Numbered from the stretch's first letter, positions 27,954-38,127 are shown. The stretch is 64,000 bases of DNA from Flavobacterium sp. (GCF_027482425.1 NZ_JAIXWA010000072.1:62001-126000), one strand, 5' to 3'. The notes: generated from the sequence alone by a model not told the origin. Numbers and translations: made by a program.

Positions 27954-30900
27954 ATGACCGACGCATCGGCACTTATTTACCAGAAGCTGGAAGATTTTAT
28001 TCGCAAGTATTACACCAATGCATTAGTACGTGGTATGTTGCTGTTTACAGGGCTTGGTTTGCTTTATTTTTTATTCACGCTTTTTGTGGAGTACTTTTTA
28101 TGGCTGCAACCCGGTGCTCGAACTGTTTTATTTTGGGTGTTTGTTGGGGTAGAAATTTTTCTGCTTTCACGCTACATTCTTTTTCCTTTATTTAAATTGT
28201 TTAAGCTTCAAAAAGGAATCGATTACACACAAGCTTCTCAAATTATTGGCAACCATTTTCAAGAGGTTGGCGATAAACTAACCAATTTTTTACAGCTGGC
28301 CAACGATTCAAAAACTTCCGAGTTACTTTTGGCGTCTATTGAACAGAAAGCAGCCAATCTTCAGCCAATCCCTTTTTCCAAGGCTATTGATTTTTCGGCC
28401 AATAAAAAATACATTCCTTTGGCCGCCATTCCTGTTTTGTTGGTGTTATTTTTTATGTTAAGTGGGAAAAGTGAGGTGTTGACACAAAGCTTCAACCGTG
28501 TAGTGCATTATCAGGAACAATTTACACCACCTGCTCCCTTTGCATTTTTTATTACCAACAGCTCTTTGCAAACAGAACAAAACAAAGATTTTATTCTTCA
28601 GGTAGAAACCAAAGGAAAGGTCGTTCCCGAAAATGTGATGATTTTTTGGGATGATGAAAGTTATTTTATGGAAGCCACGGCCCCGGGGAAATTTCAATTT
28701 ATTATCCCGAAACCCAAAGAAAACATCGAATTTCATCTAGAAGCGAATACCGTGCGTTCCAAAACGTATACGCTTGACATTGTCACCGTTCCTACGATTG
28801 CTAATTTTCAAATGGTGCTGAAGTTTCCTTCGTATTTAAAAAAACCGTCAACCACAATCAAAGGAACTGGAAACGCCATTGTTCCTGAAGGAACCACCGT
28901 TGTTTGGCAAATGCAAACGGTGGCTACGCAACAAGTGGTTTGGACCAATGGTCAACAGAAAGCCAATTTTATGCGAGATAATAATGCTTTTACATGGGCT
29001 AAATCAATTACTCAAAATACCGATTATCAGATTCTAACTTCAAATGCGAAAATACCCAATTACGAACGACTAACGTATCGTATAGCAGTAGTATCCGATC
29101 AATATCCCACAATTTCAGTAGGAAACGCCCCTGATAGTTTAAAGGTTGAAAAAAACTTCTTGTTAGGTCAAGTTAGTGATGATTACGGACTTACCAAGTT
29201 ACAAGTCGTTTATTACCCCAAAAACAAACCTGAAACAGTTAAAAAGGCAATGCTTCCCGTGAAGAAGGATGTTTATGACCGCTTTATTTTTTCATTTCCA
29301 GGCAATTTAAGTATTGAAGCCGGTGTACCTTATGAGTATTATTTTGAAGTTTTCGATAATGATGCGCTACACAATTATAAATCAGCCAAATCCTCCGTTT
29401 TCAGTCATCGTGAAAGTACTGAATCAGAGAAGGCAGACCAATTATTGCAAGAGCAAAACAGTACCATCAATTCGTTAGAAAAGTCTCTGAAAACGCAAGA
29501 AAAACAGTTTAACGAAATGGATAAATTGCAAAAACTAGGCAAAGAAAAAGAGAGCCTAGAGTTTAAGGAGCAGCAAAAAGTAAATGATTTTCTTCAACGT
29601 CAAAAAAAGCAAGATGAGTTGATGAAGTCGTTCGCTGAAAAAATGAAAGAAAATTTGGAAAAAGTCAAGACCGATAAGAAAGACGAAACCAAAGAACTCT
29701 TGAAAGACCGCTTAGAAAAGGCCGATAAGGAATTTGATAAGAACAAAAAGTTGTTAGAAGAATTAGAACGTTTGAATGAAAAAATTCAAAAAGAGGAGTT
29801 GTTTGAAAAAATGGACCAGCTAAAACAACAGTCCAAAAACCAATCCAAAAACCTGCAGCAATTGGTTGAATTAACCAAGAAGTATTACGTTGAAAAAAAG
29901 GCGGAACAGATTGCAGACAAACTGGACAAACTCAGTGATAAGCAAGAAAAATTAGCTGAAAACGAGAAGGAAAATTCAGCGAATAAACAAGAGGATATCA
30001 ACAAAGAATTTGACGAGGTTCAAAAAGAATTAGACGAATTGCAAAAAGAGAACAAAGAGCTAAAATCGCCTTTAGAATTGCCTAACATCGAAGCGGGTGA
30101 GAAGAATATTGAAAAGGATTTGCAACAGGCTAAAGAACAGTTAGACAAGAATTCCAAAGCGGGTGCTAAACCTAAACAAAAAAGTGCAGCTCAAAAAATG
30201 AAGCAAATGAGTATGGATATGGGCGCTTCTATGGAATCAGGCGAAATGGAGCAAATGGATGAAGATGTCGCGATGCTACGTCAAATCATTGATAATTTAG
30301 TGGCGTATTCTTTTTCACAAGAGGACGTAATGAAGCAATTTAAAGGGATGAAGCGTGGTTCCCCATCGTATAATAAATACCTAAAACAACAACAAGATTT
30401 GAAGCTTCAATTCAAACACGTTGACGACAGCTTGTTTGCCTTGTCTTTACGCAATCCAAAAATTGCAGAAGACATCACCAAAGAAGTGGGTAATGTACAA
30501 TATAACATAGAGAAAGCACTCTCAACACTTGCAGATGCCAATGTCATGAAAGGGGCATCTCATCAACAATTTGCCGTTTCATCTTCCAATAAATTGGCGG
30601 ATATGTTGGCGAGTATTCTCAATGGCATGCAAATGTCAATGTCGATGGCGGGTGCTGGAAAAGGAAAACCCAAACCAGGCCAAGGTTCGGGGATGCAACT
30701 GCCCGATATTATTCAAAAGCAAGAAGGCTTAGGCGAAAAAATGAAGCAAGGGATGAAGAAAGGGCAAAAGCCTGGCGAGGGAAAAGAAGGTGGTCAAGGA
30801 GAAAAAGAAGGCGGAAAAGAGGGTCAGCCCAAGTCGGGTCAACAAGGCAATAAACCCGGACAAGGCAAACAAGGCTCCTCAGGAAAACCAAACGGATCGG

Positions 30901-31355
30901 GTCAAAACGGTCAAGGCGAAGGCGAGGAAGGCGAAGATGGTGAGGGTAATGCGCGTGCTATTATGGAAATCTACAAGGAGCAACAGCAGTTACGAGACGC
31001 TCTGGAAAAAGAACTGAACAAACAAGGGTTAGGTTCACAAGGTCAAAACACTTTAAATCAAATGAAAGCAATTGAAAAACAGTTGCTCAATAAAGGTTTT
31101 GACAATGAAGTTTTGCAACGCATTTTAAATGTGAAATACGAGATGCTTAAACTTCAAAAAGCGATTCAACAACAAGGTGAAGAAAAGAAACGGCAATCTG
31201 AAACTAATTCTAAGGAGTATACTAATCCTTCAACTCCTTTGCCAAAGCGCCTTCAAGAATATTTAAATAGTATAGAAGTTTTAAATCGTCAAACCTTACC
31301 TTTGCGCGCTAATTATAGTCGTAAGGTGCAAGAATATTTGAAAAGCAATGATTAG
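27954..31355 (+). CDS. DUF4175 family protein (large membrane protein with coiled-coil and Gly/Lys/Gln-rich C-terminus)
   Basis: Two N-terminal TM segments, long coiled coil, low-complexity GKPKPGQGSGMQ...GEGEEGEDGEGNA stretch; typical flavobacterial DUF4175 upstream of ybeY. Confidence 0.8.
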   Translation: MTDASALIYQKLEDFIRKYYTNALVRGMLLFTGLGLLYFLFTLFVEYFLWLQPGARTVLFWVFVGVEIFLLSRYILFPLFKLFKLQKGIDYTQASQIIGNHFQEVGDKLTNFLQLANDSKTSELLLASIEQKAANLQPIPFSKAIDFSANKKYIPLAAIPVLLVLFFMLSGKSEVLTQSFNRVVHYQEQFTPPAPFAFFITNSSLQTEQNKDFILQVETKGKVVPENVMIFWDDESYFMEATAPGKFQFIIPKPKENIEFHLEANTVRSKTYTLDIVTVPTIANFQMVLKFPSYLKKPSTTIKGTGNAIVPEGTTVVWQMQTVATQQVVWTNGQQKANFMRDNNAFTWAKSITQNTDYQILTSNAKIPNYERLTYRIAVVSDQYPTISVGNAPDSLKVEKNFLLGQVSDDYGLTKLQVVYYPKNKPETVKKAMLPVKKDVYDRFIFSFPGNLSIEAGVPYEYYFEVFDNDALHNYKSAKSSVFSHRESTESEKADQLLQEQNSTINSLEKSLKTQEKQFNEMDKLQKLGKEKESLEFKEQQKVNDFLQRQKKQDELMKSFAEKMKENLEKVKTDKKDETKELLKDRLEKADKEFDKNKKLLEELERLNEKIQKEELFEKMDQLKQQSKNQSKNLQQLVELTKKYYVEKKAEQIADKLDKLSDKQEKLAENEKENSANKQEDINKEFDEVQKELDELQKENKELKSPLELPNIEAGEKNIEKDLQQAKEQLDKNSKAGAKPKQKSAAQKMKQMSMDMGASMESGEMEQMDEDVAMLRQIIDNLVAYSFSQEDVMKQFKGMKRGSPSYNKYLKQQQDLKLQFKHVDDSLFALSLRNPKIAEDITKEVGNVQYNIEKALSTLADANVMKGASHQQFAVSSSNKLADMLASILNGMQMSMSMAGAGKGKPKPGQGSGMQLPDIIQKQEGLGEKMKQGMKKGQKPGEGKEGGQGEKEGGKEGQPKSGQQGNKPGQGKQGSSGKPNGSGQNGQGEGEEGEDGEGNARAIMEIYKEQQQLRDALEKELNKQGLGSQGQNTLNQMKAIEKQLLNKGFDNEVLQRILNVKYEMLKLQKAIQQQGEEKKRQSETNSKEYTNPSTPLPKRLQEYLNSIEVLNRQTLPLRANYSRKVQEYLKSND

Positions 31356-31767
31356 TTTCAATTATGAATCTGACTTCTCTCTCGAAAACGAGTCGCAATT
31401 TGAGGCTTGGATTCAACAAATAATTCTTTCTGAGCAAAAATCAGAAGGTGAGATAAATTATATTTTCTGTGATGACGAATATTTGTTGGGAATCAACCAA
31501 AAATATCTTGATCACGACTATTATACCGATATAATTAGCTTTGATTATTCTGTAGCAAATGAACTACACGGCGATATATTTATTTCTACGGATAGAGTAG
31601 CTGAAAATGCCTTAACATACAACGTTACTTTTCAGCATGAATTGCTACGTGTTATGGCGCATGGCATCCTTCATTATTGTGGGTATAAAGACAAATCCGA
31701 TGTAGAATCGCAGTTAATGCGCAATAAAGAGGATGAAAAAATAGCTTTGTTCCACGTGGAACATTGA
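31348..31767 (+). CDS. ybeY: rRNA maturation RNase YbeY
   Basis: LDHDYYTDIISFDY, GDIFIS, HELLRVMAHGILHYCGYKDKS. Confidence 0.93.
   Translation: MISFNYESDFSLENESQFEAWIQQIILSEQKSEGEINYIFCDDEYLLGINQKYLDHDYYTDIISFDYSVANELHGDIFISTDRVAENALTYNVTFQHELLRVMAHGILHYCGYKDKSDVESQLMRNKEDEKIALFHVEH
31748..31763. promoter_or_regulatory. parS-like ParB-binding palindrome 1 (inside ybeY 3' end)
   Basis: TGTTCCACGTGGAACA, perfect 16-bp palindrome with the TTYCACGTGRAA parS core. Confidence 0.75.
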
Positions 31768-31794
31768 ATTTAAAGAACAGTAAAAAATAAATAA

Positions 31795-31810
31795 CGTTCC
31801 ACGTGGAACA
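31795..31810. promoter_or_regulatory. parS-like palindrome 2
   Basis: CGTTCCACGTGGAACA (14-bp palindromic core), 47 bp from site 1. Confidence 0.75.
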
Positions 31811-31819
31811 TTGTGAATT

Positions 31820-33688
31820 ATGTTTTCAACGTATGATGTAATTGTGGTGGGTGCGGGTCATGCGGGCTGTGAGGCAGCTGCGGCTGCAGCCAATCTCGGG
31901 TCAAAGACGCTCCTTGTGACCATGAGCCTTCAGAATATTGCGCAAATGTCTTGCAATCCTGCGATGGGCGGTATTGCTAAAGGACAGATTGTTCGTGAAA
32001 TAGACGCGCTCGGTGGGTATTCGGGCATAGTTTCAGACAAAACAGCAATTCAATTCAAAATGTTGAATAAGTCGAAAGGTCCCGCCATGTGGTCTCCGCG
32101 TGTGCAATCTGACCGTATGCGTTTTTCGGAAGAATGGCGCTTAATGCTTGAAAACACCCCTAATTTGGACTTCTATCAAGAAATGATTCGTGGACTTATC
32201 GTAAAGAATGGTAAAGTTATGGGCGTACGAACAGCCTTAGGTATAGAAATACATGCCAAAGCGGTTGTACTGACCAACGGAACCTTTTTAAATGGATTGA
32301 TTCATATTGGAGAAAAACAATACGGTGGAGGTAGAGCAGGGGAGAGCGCCGCTACAGGAATTACGGAAGAGTTGGTTCAACTCGGGTTTGAAGCGGGACG
32401 CATGAAAACAGGAACGCCACCAAGAGTAGACGGACGTTCGTTGGATTATTCTAAAATGCGTGAGGAACCCGGAGACGATCATCCAGATAAATTCTCATAT
32501 GCCGCTATAACACGACCGTTAACACATCAAAAACTCTGTCATGTGACCTATACTTCTCCTGAAGTACATAGTATTTTACGAGAAGGGTTTGACCGTTCTC
32601 CGATGTTCAACGGACGTATTCAAAGTATCGGACCTCGTTATTGTCCTTCTATCGAAGATAAAATTAACCGTTTTGCTGATAAGGATCGACATCAATTGTT
32701 TGTGGAACCCGAGGGATGGAATACCGTTGAAGTGTATGTGAATGGATTCTCTACATCGCTACCCGAAGACGTGCAATTTAAAGCTTTGCGAACCGTTGAA
32801 GGTTTTGAAAACGTAAAATTCTTCCGTCCAGGCTATGCGATTGAATACGATTATTTCCCCCCAACGCAATTAAAACACACCTTAGAAACCAAATTGGTAG
32901 AGAATTTATATTTTGCGGGACAAATCAATGGAACCACAGGTTACGAAGAAGCGGCCTCCCAAGGCATAATGGCTGGGATTAATGCCCATTTGAAAATTCA
33001 TGAACAAGACCCCTTAATTCTCAAGCGCGATGAAGCGTATATTGGGGTGTTAATTGATGATTTGATTACCAAAGGAACTGAGGAACCCTATCGTATGTTT
33101 ACTTCGAGAGCTGAATATCGTACGTTGCTTCGTCAAGACAATGCCGATTTCCGTCTTACCCCTAAAGCCTATGCTATCGGTTTGGCCGACGAGAGCCGTT
33201 ATGTTCGAATGCAAGAAAAGTATTCAAAGAGTGACGCGTTATTAGACTATTTTAAAGAAACAAGTGTTACACCCGAAGAAGCTAACCCAATTTTGATTGA
33301 AAAAGGAAGCTCGCCGATGATTCAAACCGACCGGATGTTTAAAGTTTTCTCACGACCTCAAATTGATTTGAGTGACATTGTTCGTTTTGAAAAAGTGAAA
33401 ACGTATATTGAAACCCATCAGTTGGATGCTGAAATTGTAGAACAAGCCGAAATACAATTGAAATATTCGGGCTATATTGAAAAGGAACGAAATAATGCTG
33501 AAAAACTTACCCGTTTGGAAGAAATGAAAATCCCAGACGATTTTGATTTTTATAAAGTTCATTCCTTGTCTATAGAAGCCAAACAGAAATTAACGGCCAT
33601 TCGTCCAGTAACAATTTCTCAAGCTTCGCGAATTAGTGGTGTTTCACCGGCTGATATTTCAATCTTATTAATTTACATGGGGCGCTAA
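31820..33688 (+). CDS. mnmG: tRNA uridine-5-carboxymethylaminomethyl modification enzyme MnmG (GidA)
   Basis: YDVIVVGAGHAGCEAAAAAANLGSKTLLVTMSLQNIAQMSCNPAMGGIAKGQIVREIDALGG. Confidence 0.97.
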   Translation: MFSTYDVIVVGAGHAGCEAAAAAANLGSKTLLVTMSLQNIAQMSCNPAMGGIAKGQIVREIDALGGYSGIVSDKTAIQFKMLNKSKGPAMWSPRVQSDRMRFSEEWRLMLENTPNLDFYQEMIRGLIVKNGKVMGVRTALGIEIHAKAVVLTNGTFLNGLIHIGEKQYGGGRAGESAATGITEELVQLGFEAGRMKTGTPPRVDGRSLDYSKMREEPGDDHPDKFSYAAITRPLTHQKLCHVTYTSPEVHSILREGFDRSPMFNGRIQSIGPRYCPSIEDKINRFADKDRHQLFVEPEGWNTVEVYVNGFSTSLPEDVQFKALRTVEGFENVKFFRPGYAIEYDYFPPTQLKHTLETKLVENLYFAGQINGTTGYEEAASQGIMAGINAHLKIHEQDPLILKRDEAYIGVLIDDLITKGTEEPYRMFTSRAEYRTLLRQDNADFRLTPKAYAIGLADESRYVRMQEKYSKSDALLDYFKETSVTPEEANPILIEKGSSPMIQTDRMFKVFSRPQIDLSDIVRFEKVKTYIETHQLDAEIVEQAEIQLKYSGYIEKERNNAEKLTRLEEMKIPDDFDFYKVHSLSIEAKQKLTAIRPVTISQASRISGVSPADISILLIYMGR

Positions 33689-33704
33689 TGTTTCACGTGA
33701 AACA
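33689..33704. promoter_or_regulatory. parS site 3, consensus type
   Basis: TGTTTCACGTGAAACA, identical to the widely conserved bacterial parS; begins right after the mnmG stop codon. Confidence 0.85.
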
Positions 33705-33737
33705 AAAGGCTTTAACCCTTATCAATACTGGTATTGC

Positions 33738-34595
33738 ATGAGTTTTTCTAAAGATAAATTTGTTTTTAAAGTTAAAGATCATTCTGTTTCTGGAGAGGAA
33801 TTTGAATTGTGGATGGATAGGCAATGGGAGCTTTTAGTGACCCATCCTCAACCCACTCCAGAACAACTGCCTGCCTATTATGAAAGTGCCGATTATATTT
33901 CTCATACCGATGGGAAACGAACGCTTTTTGAAAAGGCATATCAATTCGTCAAAGGCATTGCTTTGGCTAACAAGTTGCAATTGATTAATTCGATGAGCCC
34001 GAAAGGGACCATTTTAGACATTGGTGCGGGTACCGGTGATTTTTTATTAACATGTAAAAATGACGGTTGGCAGGCAACTGGAATTGAACCTAGTGCTAAA
34101 GCAAAATCGATTGCAGAGTCCAAAGGAATTACCATGACCGCATCACAAAACGATTTGCCCGATCGTTCCTTTGATGTGATTACTATGTGGCATGTGTTGG
34201 AACATGTACCTGATTTGGAAGCACAACTACAATCGTTAAAGCGTTTGCTCAAACCCGAAGGCACGGTGATTGTTGCAGTGCCCAATTTTAAATCCTACGA
34301 CGCCCAACATTACCAATCGTATTGGGCTGCATACGATGTGCCCATCCATTTGTGGCATTTTTCAAAAACAGCTATCGAAAAATTATTTGCGCAACAGACG
34401 ATGCAACTCGTAAAGGTACTCCCCATGAAATTTGATTCCTATTATGTGAGTTTACTTTCTGAAAAGTATAAAACAGGAAAAATGAATTATGTGAAGGCTG
34501 TATGGATCGGATGGCGCTCGAATGTGAGAGCGAAACAAACTAAAGAGTATTCATCACACATTTATGTCCTAAAAAACATGAAAAACGTCAAATAA
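33738..34595 (+). CDS. Class I SAM-dependent methyltransferase
   Basis: GTILDIGAGTGDFLLTCKNDGWQATGIEPS..., FDVITMWHVLEHVPDLEAQL. Confidence 0.9.
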   Translation: MSFSKDKFVFKVKDHSVSGEEFELWMDRQWELLVTHPQPTPEQLPAYYESADYISHTDGKRTLFEKAYQFVKGIALANKLQLINSMSPKGTILDIGAGTGDFLLTCKNDGWQATGIEPSAKAKSIAESKGITMTASQNDLPDRSFDVITMWHVLEHVPDLEAQLQSLKRLLKPEGTVIVAVPNFKSYDAQHYQSYWAAYDVPIHLWHFSKTAIEKLFAQQTMQLVKVLPMKFDSYYVSLLSEKYKTGKMNYVKAVWIGWRSNVRAKQTKEYSSHIYVLKNMKNVK

Positions 34596-34660
34596 AAACG
34601 TATTTTCAACTTTTATTATCGTTTCCAAAGCACAAGGCACGCGATTTTTAAAACGCGCTT

Positions 34661-34686
34661 AAAACGGCTAAAACGAGGCCGTTTTT
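34661..34686 (+). terminator. Intrinsic terminator
   Basis: AAAACGGC-TAAAACGAG-GCCGTTTTT. Confidence 0.7.
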
Positions 34687-34794
34687 AATCAAGTAACCGT
34701 ATAAATACGCCGGCAGCTATAAATATTACTTATATTTCAATCTCAAGGGAATAATGTTAAATATATCGAACGAAATATTTACTTTTGAGGCCAA

Positions 34795-35391
34795 ATGAAA
34801 AAAACCATGATTATGAAAAAATTGTTTGTAGGAGTTATTTTGGTATTCGCCATGATTTCTTGCGAAAAAGCAACCGAAGCGAAAGAATTTAAAACAGCGT
34901 ACATTGATACCAGTAAATTATTAGACGAATCAACAGAAGCGAATGATATCAAAGCTAAATATGAAGGAATAGCCAAAGAAAAAGGTTCGCGCATTAAAGT
35001 CGAAATCGATCGTTTAGAAGCCGAACAAAAAAGCTTTTCTATCAATGCACAAAAAAATGGACAAGCTTGGGCACAACAAAAATATGGTGAACTTCAGCAA
35101 CGCGGTCAAGAAATTCAATATGCCGAGCAAATGTTGACGCGTCAGTTGCAAGGAGAAATGGGGATTGAAATGGATTCTTTAGTCAACACCTATCGTAAAT
35201 CCATCAAAGATTACGGTAAAGAAAAAGGGTACGACTATATTTATGGAACAGGCGAATCAGCTACTGTTTTATATGCCAAAGACGCCTATGATATCACCAA
35301 AGAAGTAGTAAAACTTGTCAATGATAAATATAAATCAGGAGCAAAGTCAGATAAAAAAGCAGCGACTAAAGAAAAAACAGATAAAAAGTAA
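34795..35391 (+). CDS. OmpH/Skp family lipoprotein-like chaperone
   Basis: Lipobox-like MISC; KTAYIDTSKLLDES...YDYIYGTGESATVLYAKDAYDITKEVVKLVNDKY. Confidence 0.8.
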   Translation: MKKTMIMKKLFVGVILVFAMISCEKATEAKEFKTAYIDTSKLLDESTEANDIKAKYEGIAKEKGSRIKVEIDRLEAEQKSFSINAQKNGQAWAQQKYGELQQRGQEIQYAEQMLTRQLQGEMGIEMDSLVNTYRKSIKDYGKEKGYDYIYGTGESATVLYAKDAYDITKEVVKLVNDKYKSGAKSDKKAATKEKTDKK

Positions 35392-35411
35392 TCCATGAAT
35401 ACTTTAAAGAT

Positions 35412-35438
35412 AAAGCCCTATTTTTCAGGGCTTTTTTT
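35412..35438 (+). terminator. Terminator downstream of ompH-like gene
   Basis: AAAGCCCT-ATTTTTC-AGGGCTTTTTTT. Confidence 0.85.
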
Positions 35439-35466
35439 GTTTGTCCTCAGAAGATTTCTATCTTTG
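35437..35466 (+). promoter_or_regulatory. Bacteroidota-type promoter of the helicase gene
   Basis: TTG (35437-35439) - 19 nt - TATCTTTG (35459-35466), matching the TTG-N19-TAnnTTTG consensus. Confidence 0.6.
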
Positions 35467-35484
35467 TCTTTTAGTTTATAAGCC

Positions 35485-37749
35485 ATGGAATCATTATCTA
35501 CCGAAGCACACTACGCGCTCCAATTCATCAACCAAACCAATCGATCTGTATTTTTAACAGGAAAAGCAGGGACAGGAAAGACCACGTTGTTGCGTGAAAT
35601 AATTACCAAAACCTACAAAAACACCGTCGTCGTTGCCCCTACAGGAATTGCTGCTTTAAACGCAGGAGGTGTTACGATTCATTCTTTTTTTCAATTGCCT
35701 TTTTCCGCTTTTATTCCGGATTATTCGATCCCAACGACCCAGCCTTTTTTAAAATTAGAGTCTCGAACAAGCTTAAAGCGTCATTTTAAATGGAATGGAA
35801 CACGCATAGCACTTCTTCGTAACCTCGAATTGTTGATTATAGATGAAGTTAGTATGCTTCGTCCCGATATTTTAGATGCTATCGATTTTGTATTGCAATC
35901 GGTTCGACGTAACAATAAACCATTTGGTGGTGTTCAAGTACTCTTTATTGGTGATTTAATGCAGCTACCACCTATAGTTAAGGAAGTAGAATGGACCTAT
36001 TTAAAAAAGTATTACCACGGAAAATACTTTTTTCACGCCCAAGTGTTAAAGCATTTTCCACCGCTGTATATTGAACTCCCTAAAATATTTAGACAAACCG
36101 ATACAACCTTTATTAATTTGCTTAATCAACTGAGGAACAACACAATAACTAAAGACGATCTGTCGGTTTTAGCCCCATATATTCAACCTAATTTTCAACC
36201 TGAAAACCACTTAGGATACATTACCTTAACCACCCATAATGCCAAAGCCGATCGAATAAATACCCAAGCTTTGTCAAAAATTACCATCGAACCCAACGTG
36301 TATCATGCCGAAATAATTGGTGATTTTCCTGAAAAAGCCTATCCATTAGACCCCAACTTGATCTTAAAGGTCGGCGCACAAGTAATGTTTGTCAAAAATG
36401 ATTTGTCTCAAGAGAAACGTTTTTTCAATGGTAAAATGGGCGTCGTAAAAGCATTATCAACTCATGAGATTATCGTTGAATTTCCTGAGGAAAAACGAAC
36501 CATTGAAGTCGAAAAATACGAATGGCAAAACATCCGCTACACGCTCAATGAAAGTACCAAAGATATTGAAGAAGAAGTATTGGGAACATTTACCCATTAT
36601 CCCCTAAAATTAGCTTGGGCTATTACCGTACACAAAAGCCAAGGATTAACTTTTGATAAAGCCGTTTTAGATGTCTCCGATGTGTTTTTACCCGGTCAAG
36701 CTTATGTTGCTTTTTCGCGTTTACGCAGTTTACAAGGTTTAGTTTTAAAAGCGCCCATCCAGTTGCAAGGCATTCATAATGACCCTGATGTGCTTGATTA
36801 TGTAAGTCAAAAGTCGGAACCCGATCAACTTGAAGTTACTTTATCCCTTGAAAGCCAATCTTACCTCAAAAATTATGTGCTGCAAGCCTTTGATTGGGAG
36901 GAATGGCACCGTGTGGTAAAAGCACATCAATTATCGTATTTAGAATTGACCGATAAATCCCCCAAAGTAGCTTTTAAAATGTGGGCTCAAGAATTTGAAC
37001 GTTCTTTATTGGCCATAAAAGTTCAAGCCCAAAAATTCCAACTTCAATTACGGCGAATTTTCGATGGCCAATGGGATTATCCGTTTCTCAAAGAGCGCCT
37101 CGATGCTGCAGTTGACTATTTTTATCCTACCTGGGAATCCATGGTTTATGGGCTTCTTTTGAAAATGGAGGAGGTTAGAACTCTTAAAAAAGTCAAAGAA
37201 TTTCATGAAGAACTACTTCATTTAGAAACGGTTTCTCTTCAAACCATTCTACAAGCGTTCAAAGTACAACAATTTGTCACTTTAACCCTTCAAAACCAAC
37301 CTGTAACGAAGGAAAACTTGGTGACCGAACGGCAAAAAGAGTTTAAACGTACCTTGCGCAAAAGAGTGTTGGAGGATTTCAAATCGTCTGGTTTTCAACC
37401 AGCTGAATTAGAAGAGGATGAACCGATTTATACACGAAAAAAATCGCCTAAAGTTGCCAAAAAATCAACCTATCTTATCACTTTTGAACTTTGGAAGCAA
37501 TCCCTGTCTATGGAACAAATAGCGGCCGAACGCAAACTTACCCTCAATACCATTCAAGGGCACATTGCGAAGTTAATTGAACAAAAGGAGATTCAAATAG
37601 AAGAAGTCTTACCGAAAGATCGATTTCTTGGTATTATTGACTTGTTTCGACAACATCCCAACAGCACTTTATCTGAATTAAAGGAATTGGTGGGCGAAAC
37701 AATCGGCTGGGAAGAATTGAAGTGGGCCAGAGCGGCATGGGTTAGCTAA
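35485..37749 (+). CDS. PIF1-like AAA helicase with C-terminal helix-turn-helix
   Basis: VFLTGKAGTGKTTLLREI, PTGIAALNAGGVTIHSFF, LIIDEVSMLRPDILD, LAWAITVHKSQGLTFDKAVLD; C-terminal HTH-like SMEQIAAERKLTLNTIQGHIAKLI. Confidence 0.9.
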   Translation: MESLSTEAHYALQFINQTNRSVFLTGKAGTGKTTLLREIITKTYKNTVVVAPTGIAALNAGGVTIHSFFQLPFSAFIPDYSIPTTQPFLKLESRTSLKRHFKWNGTRIALLRNLELLIIDEVSMLRPDILDAIDFVLQSVRRNNKPFGGVQVLFIGDLMQLPPIVKEVEWTYLKKYYHGKYFFHAQVLKHFPPLYIELPKIFRQTDTTFINLLNQLRNNTITKDDLSVLAPYIQPNFQPENHLGYITLTTHNAKADRINTQALSKITIEPNVYHAEIIGDFPEKAYPLDPNLILKVGAQVMFVKNDLSQEKRFFNGKMGVVKALSTHEIIVEFPEEKRTIEVEKYEWQNIRYTLNESTKDIEEEVLGTFTHYPLKLAWAITVHKSQGLTFDKAVLDVSDVFLPGQAYVAFSRLRSLQGLVLKAPIQLQGIHNDPDVLDYVSQKSEPDQLEVTLSLESQSYLKNYVLQAFDWEEWHRVVKAHQLSYLELTDKSPKVAFKMWAQEFERSLLAIKVQAQKFQLQLRRIFDGQWDYPFLKERLDAAVDYFYPTWESMVYGLLLKMEEVRTLKKVKEFHEELLHLETVSLQTILQAFKVQQFVTLTLQNQPVTKENLVTERQKEFKRTLRKRVLEDFKSSGFQPAELEEDEPIYTRKKSPKVAKKSTYLITFELWKQSLSMEQIAAERKLTLNTIQGHIAKLIEQKEIQIEEVLPKDRFLGIIDLFRQHPNSTLSELKELVGETIGWEELKWARAAWVS

Positions 37750-38125
37750 GCCAATACACCCCAATAATCGCGGGAATAAAATACAGGGTAATATTTCTTG
37801 CCCCGTCATAATCTTTGGCCAAACGCTGGCCGATAAGCATTTCTAATAAGGCAATGCAACTAAATACAGCGCCCCAAAAGCCAAAGTTGCGTTCGCCATT
37901 GATATACAATTGCAAACAACCAATCGCGGCAAGAATACCCGCAATCAATTCGGTGACTAATAAAACACCCATTAATAACGCTACTTTATCTTTTACAGGA
38001 CTGTTGGCAAAATAACTTTGCATCCCTTGTAAAGTGGTTTTCCAATGAAAAACTTTTTCATGTGACGACATTAAAAAGGTAATCGCCAAAAACAACAAAA
38101 CGAAAAATGAAGCGGGATTGGTCAT
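37742..38125 (-). CDS. DoxX-family-like membrane protein
   Basis: 127 aa, four TM segments, MGVLLVTELIAGILAAIGC. Confidence 0.6.
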   Translation of the reverse strand: MTNPASFFVLLFLAITFLMSSHEKVFHWKTTLQGMQSYFANSPVKDKVALLMGVLLVTELIAGILAAIGCLQLYINGERNFGFWGAVFSCIALLEMLIGQRLAKDYDGARNITLYFIPAIIGVYWLS

Positions 38126-38127
38126 GG

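Noticed and set aside
30790-31017. 75-aa ORF rich in K/A/V
   Set aside because: Alternative frame of the low-complexity C-terminal part of the DUF4175 gene.
33711-33726. CCCTTATCAATACTGG as a DnaA box near mnmG, i.e. an alternative gidA-linked oriC
   Set aside because: Only one imperfect box in a ~50-bp gap; the 16.7-17.2 kb region is much richer.
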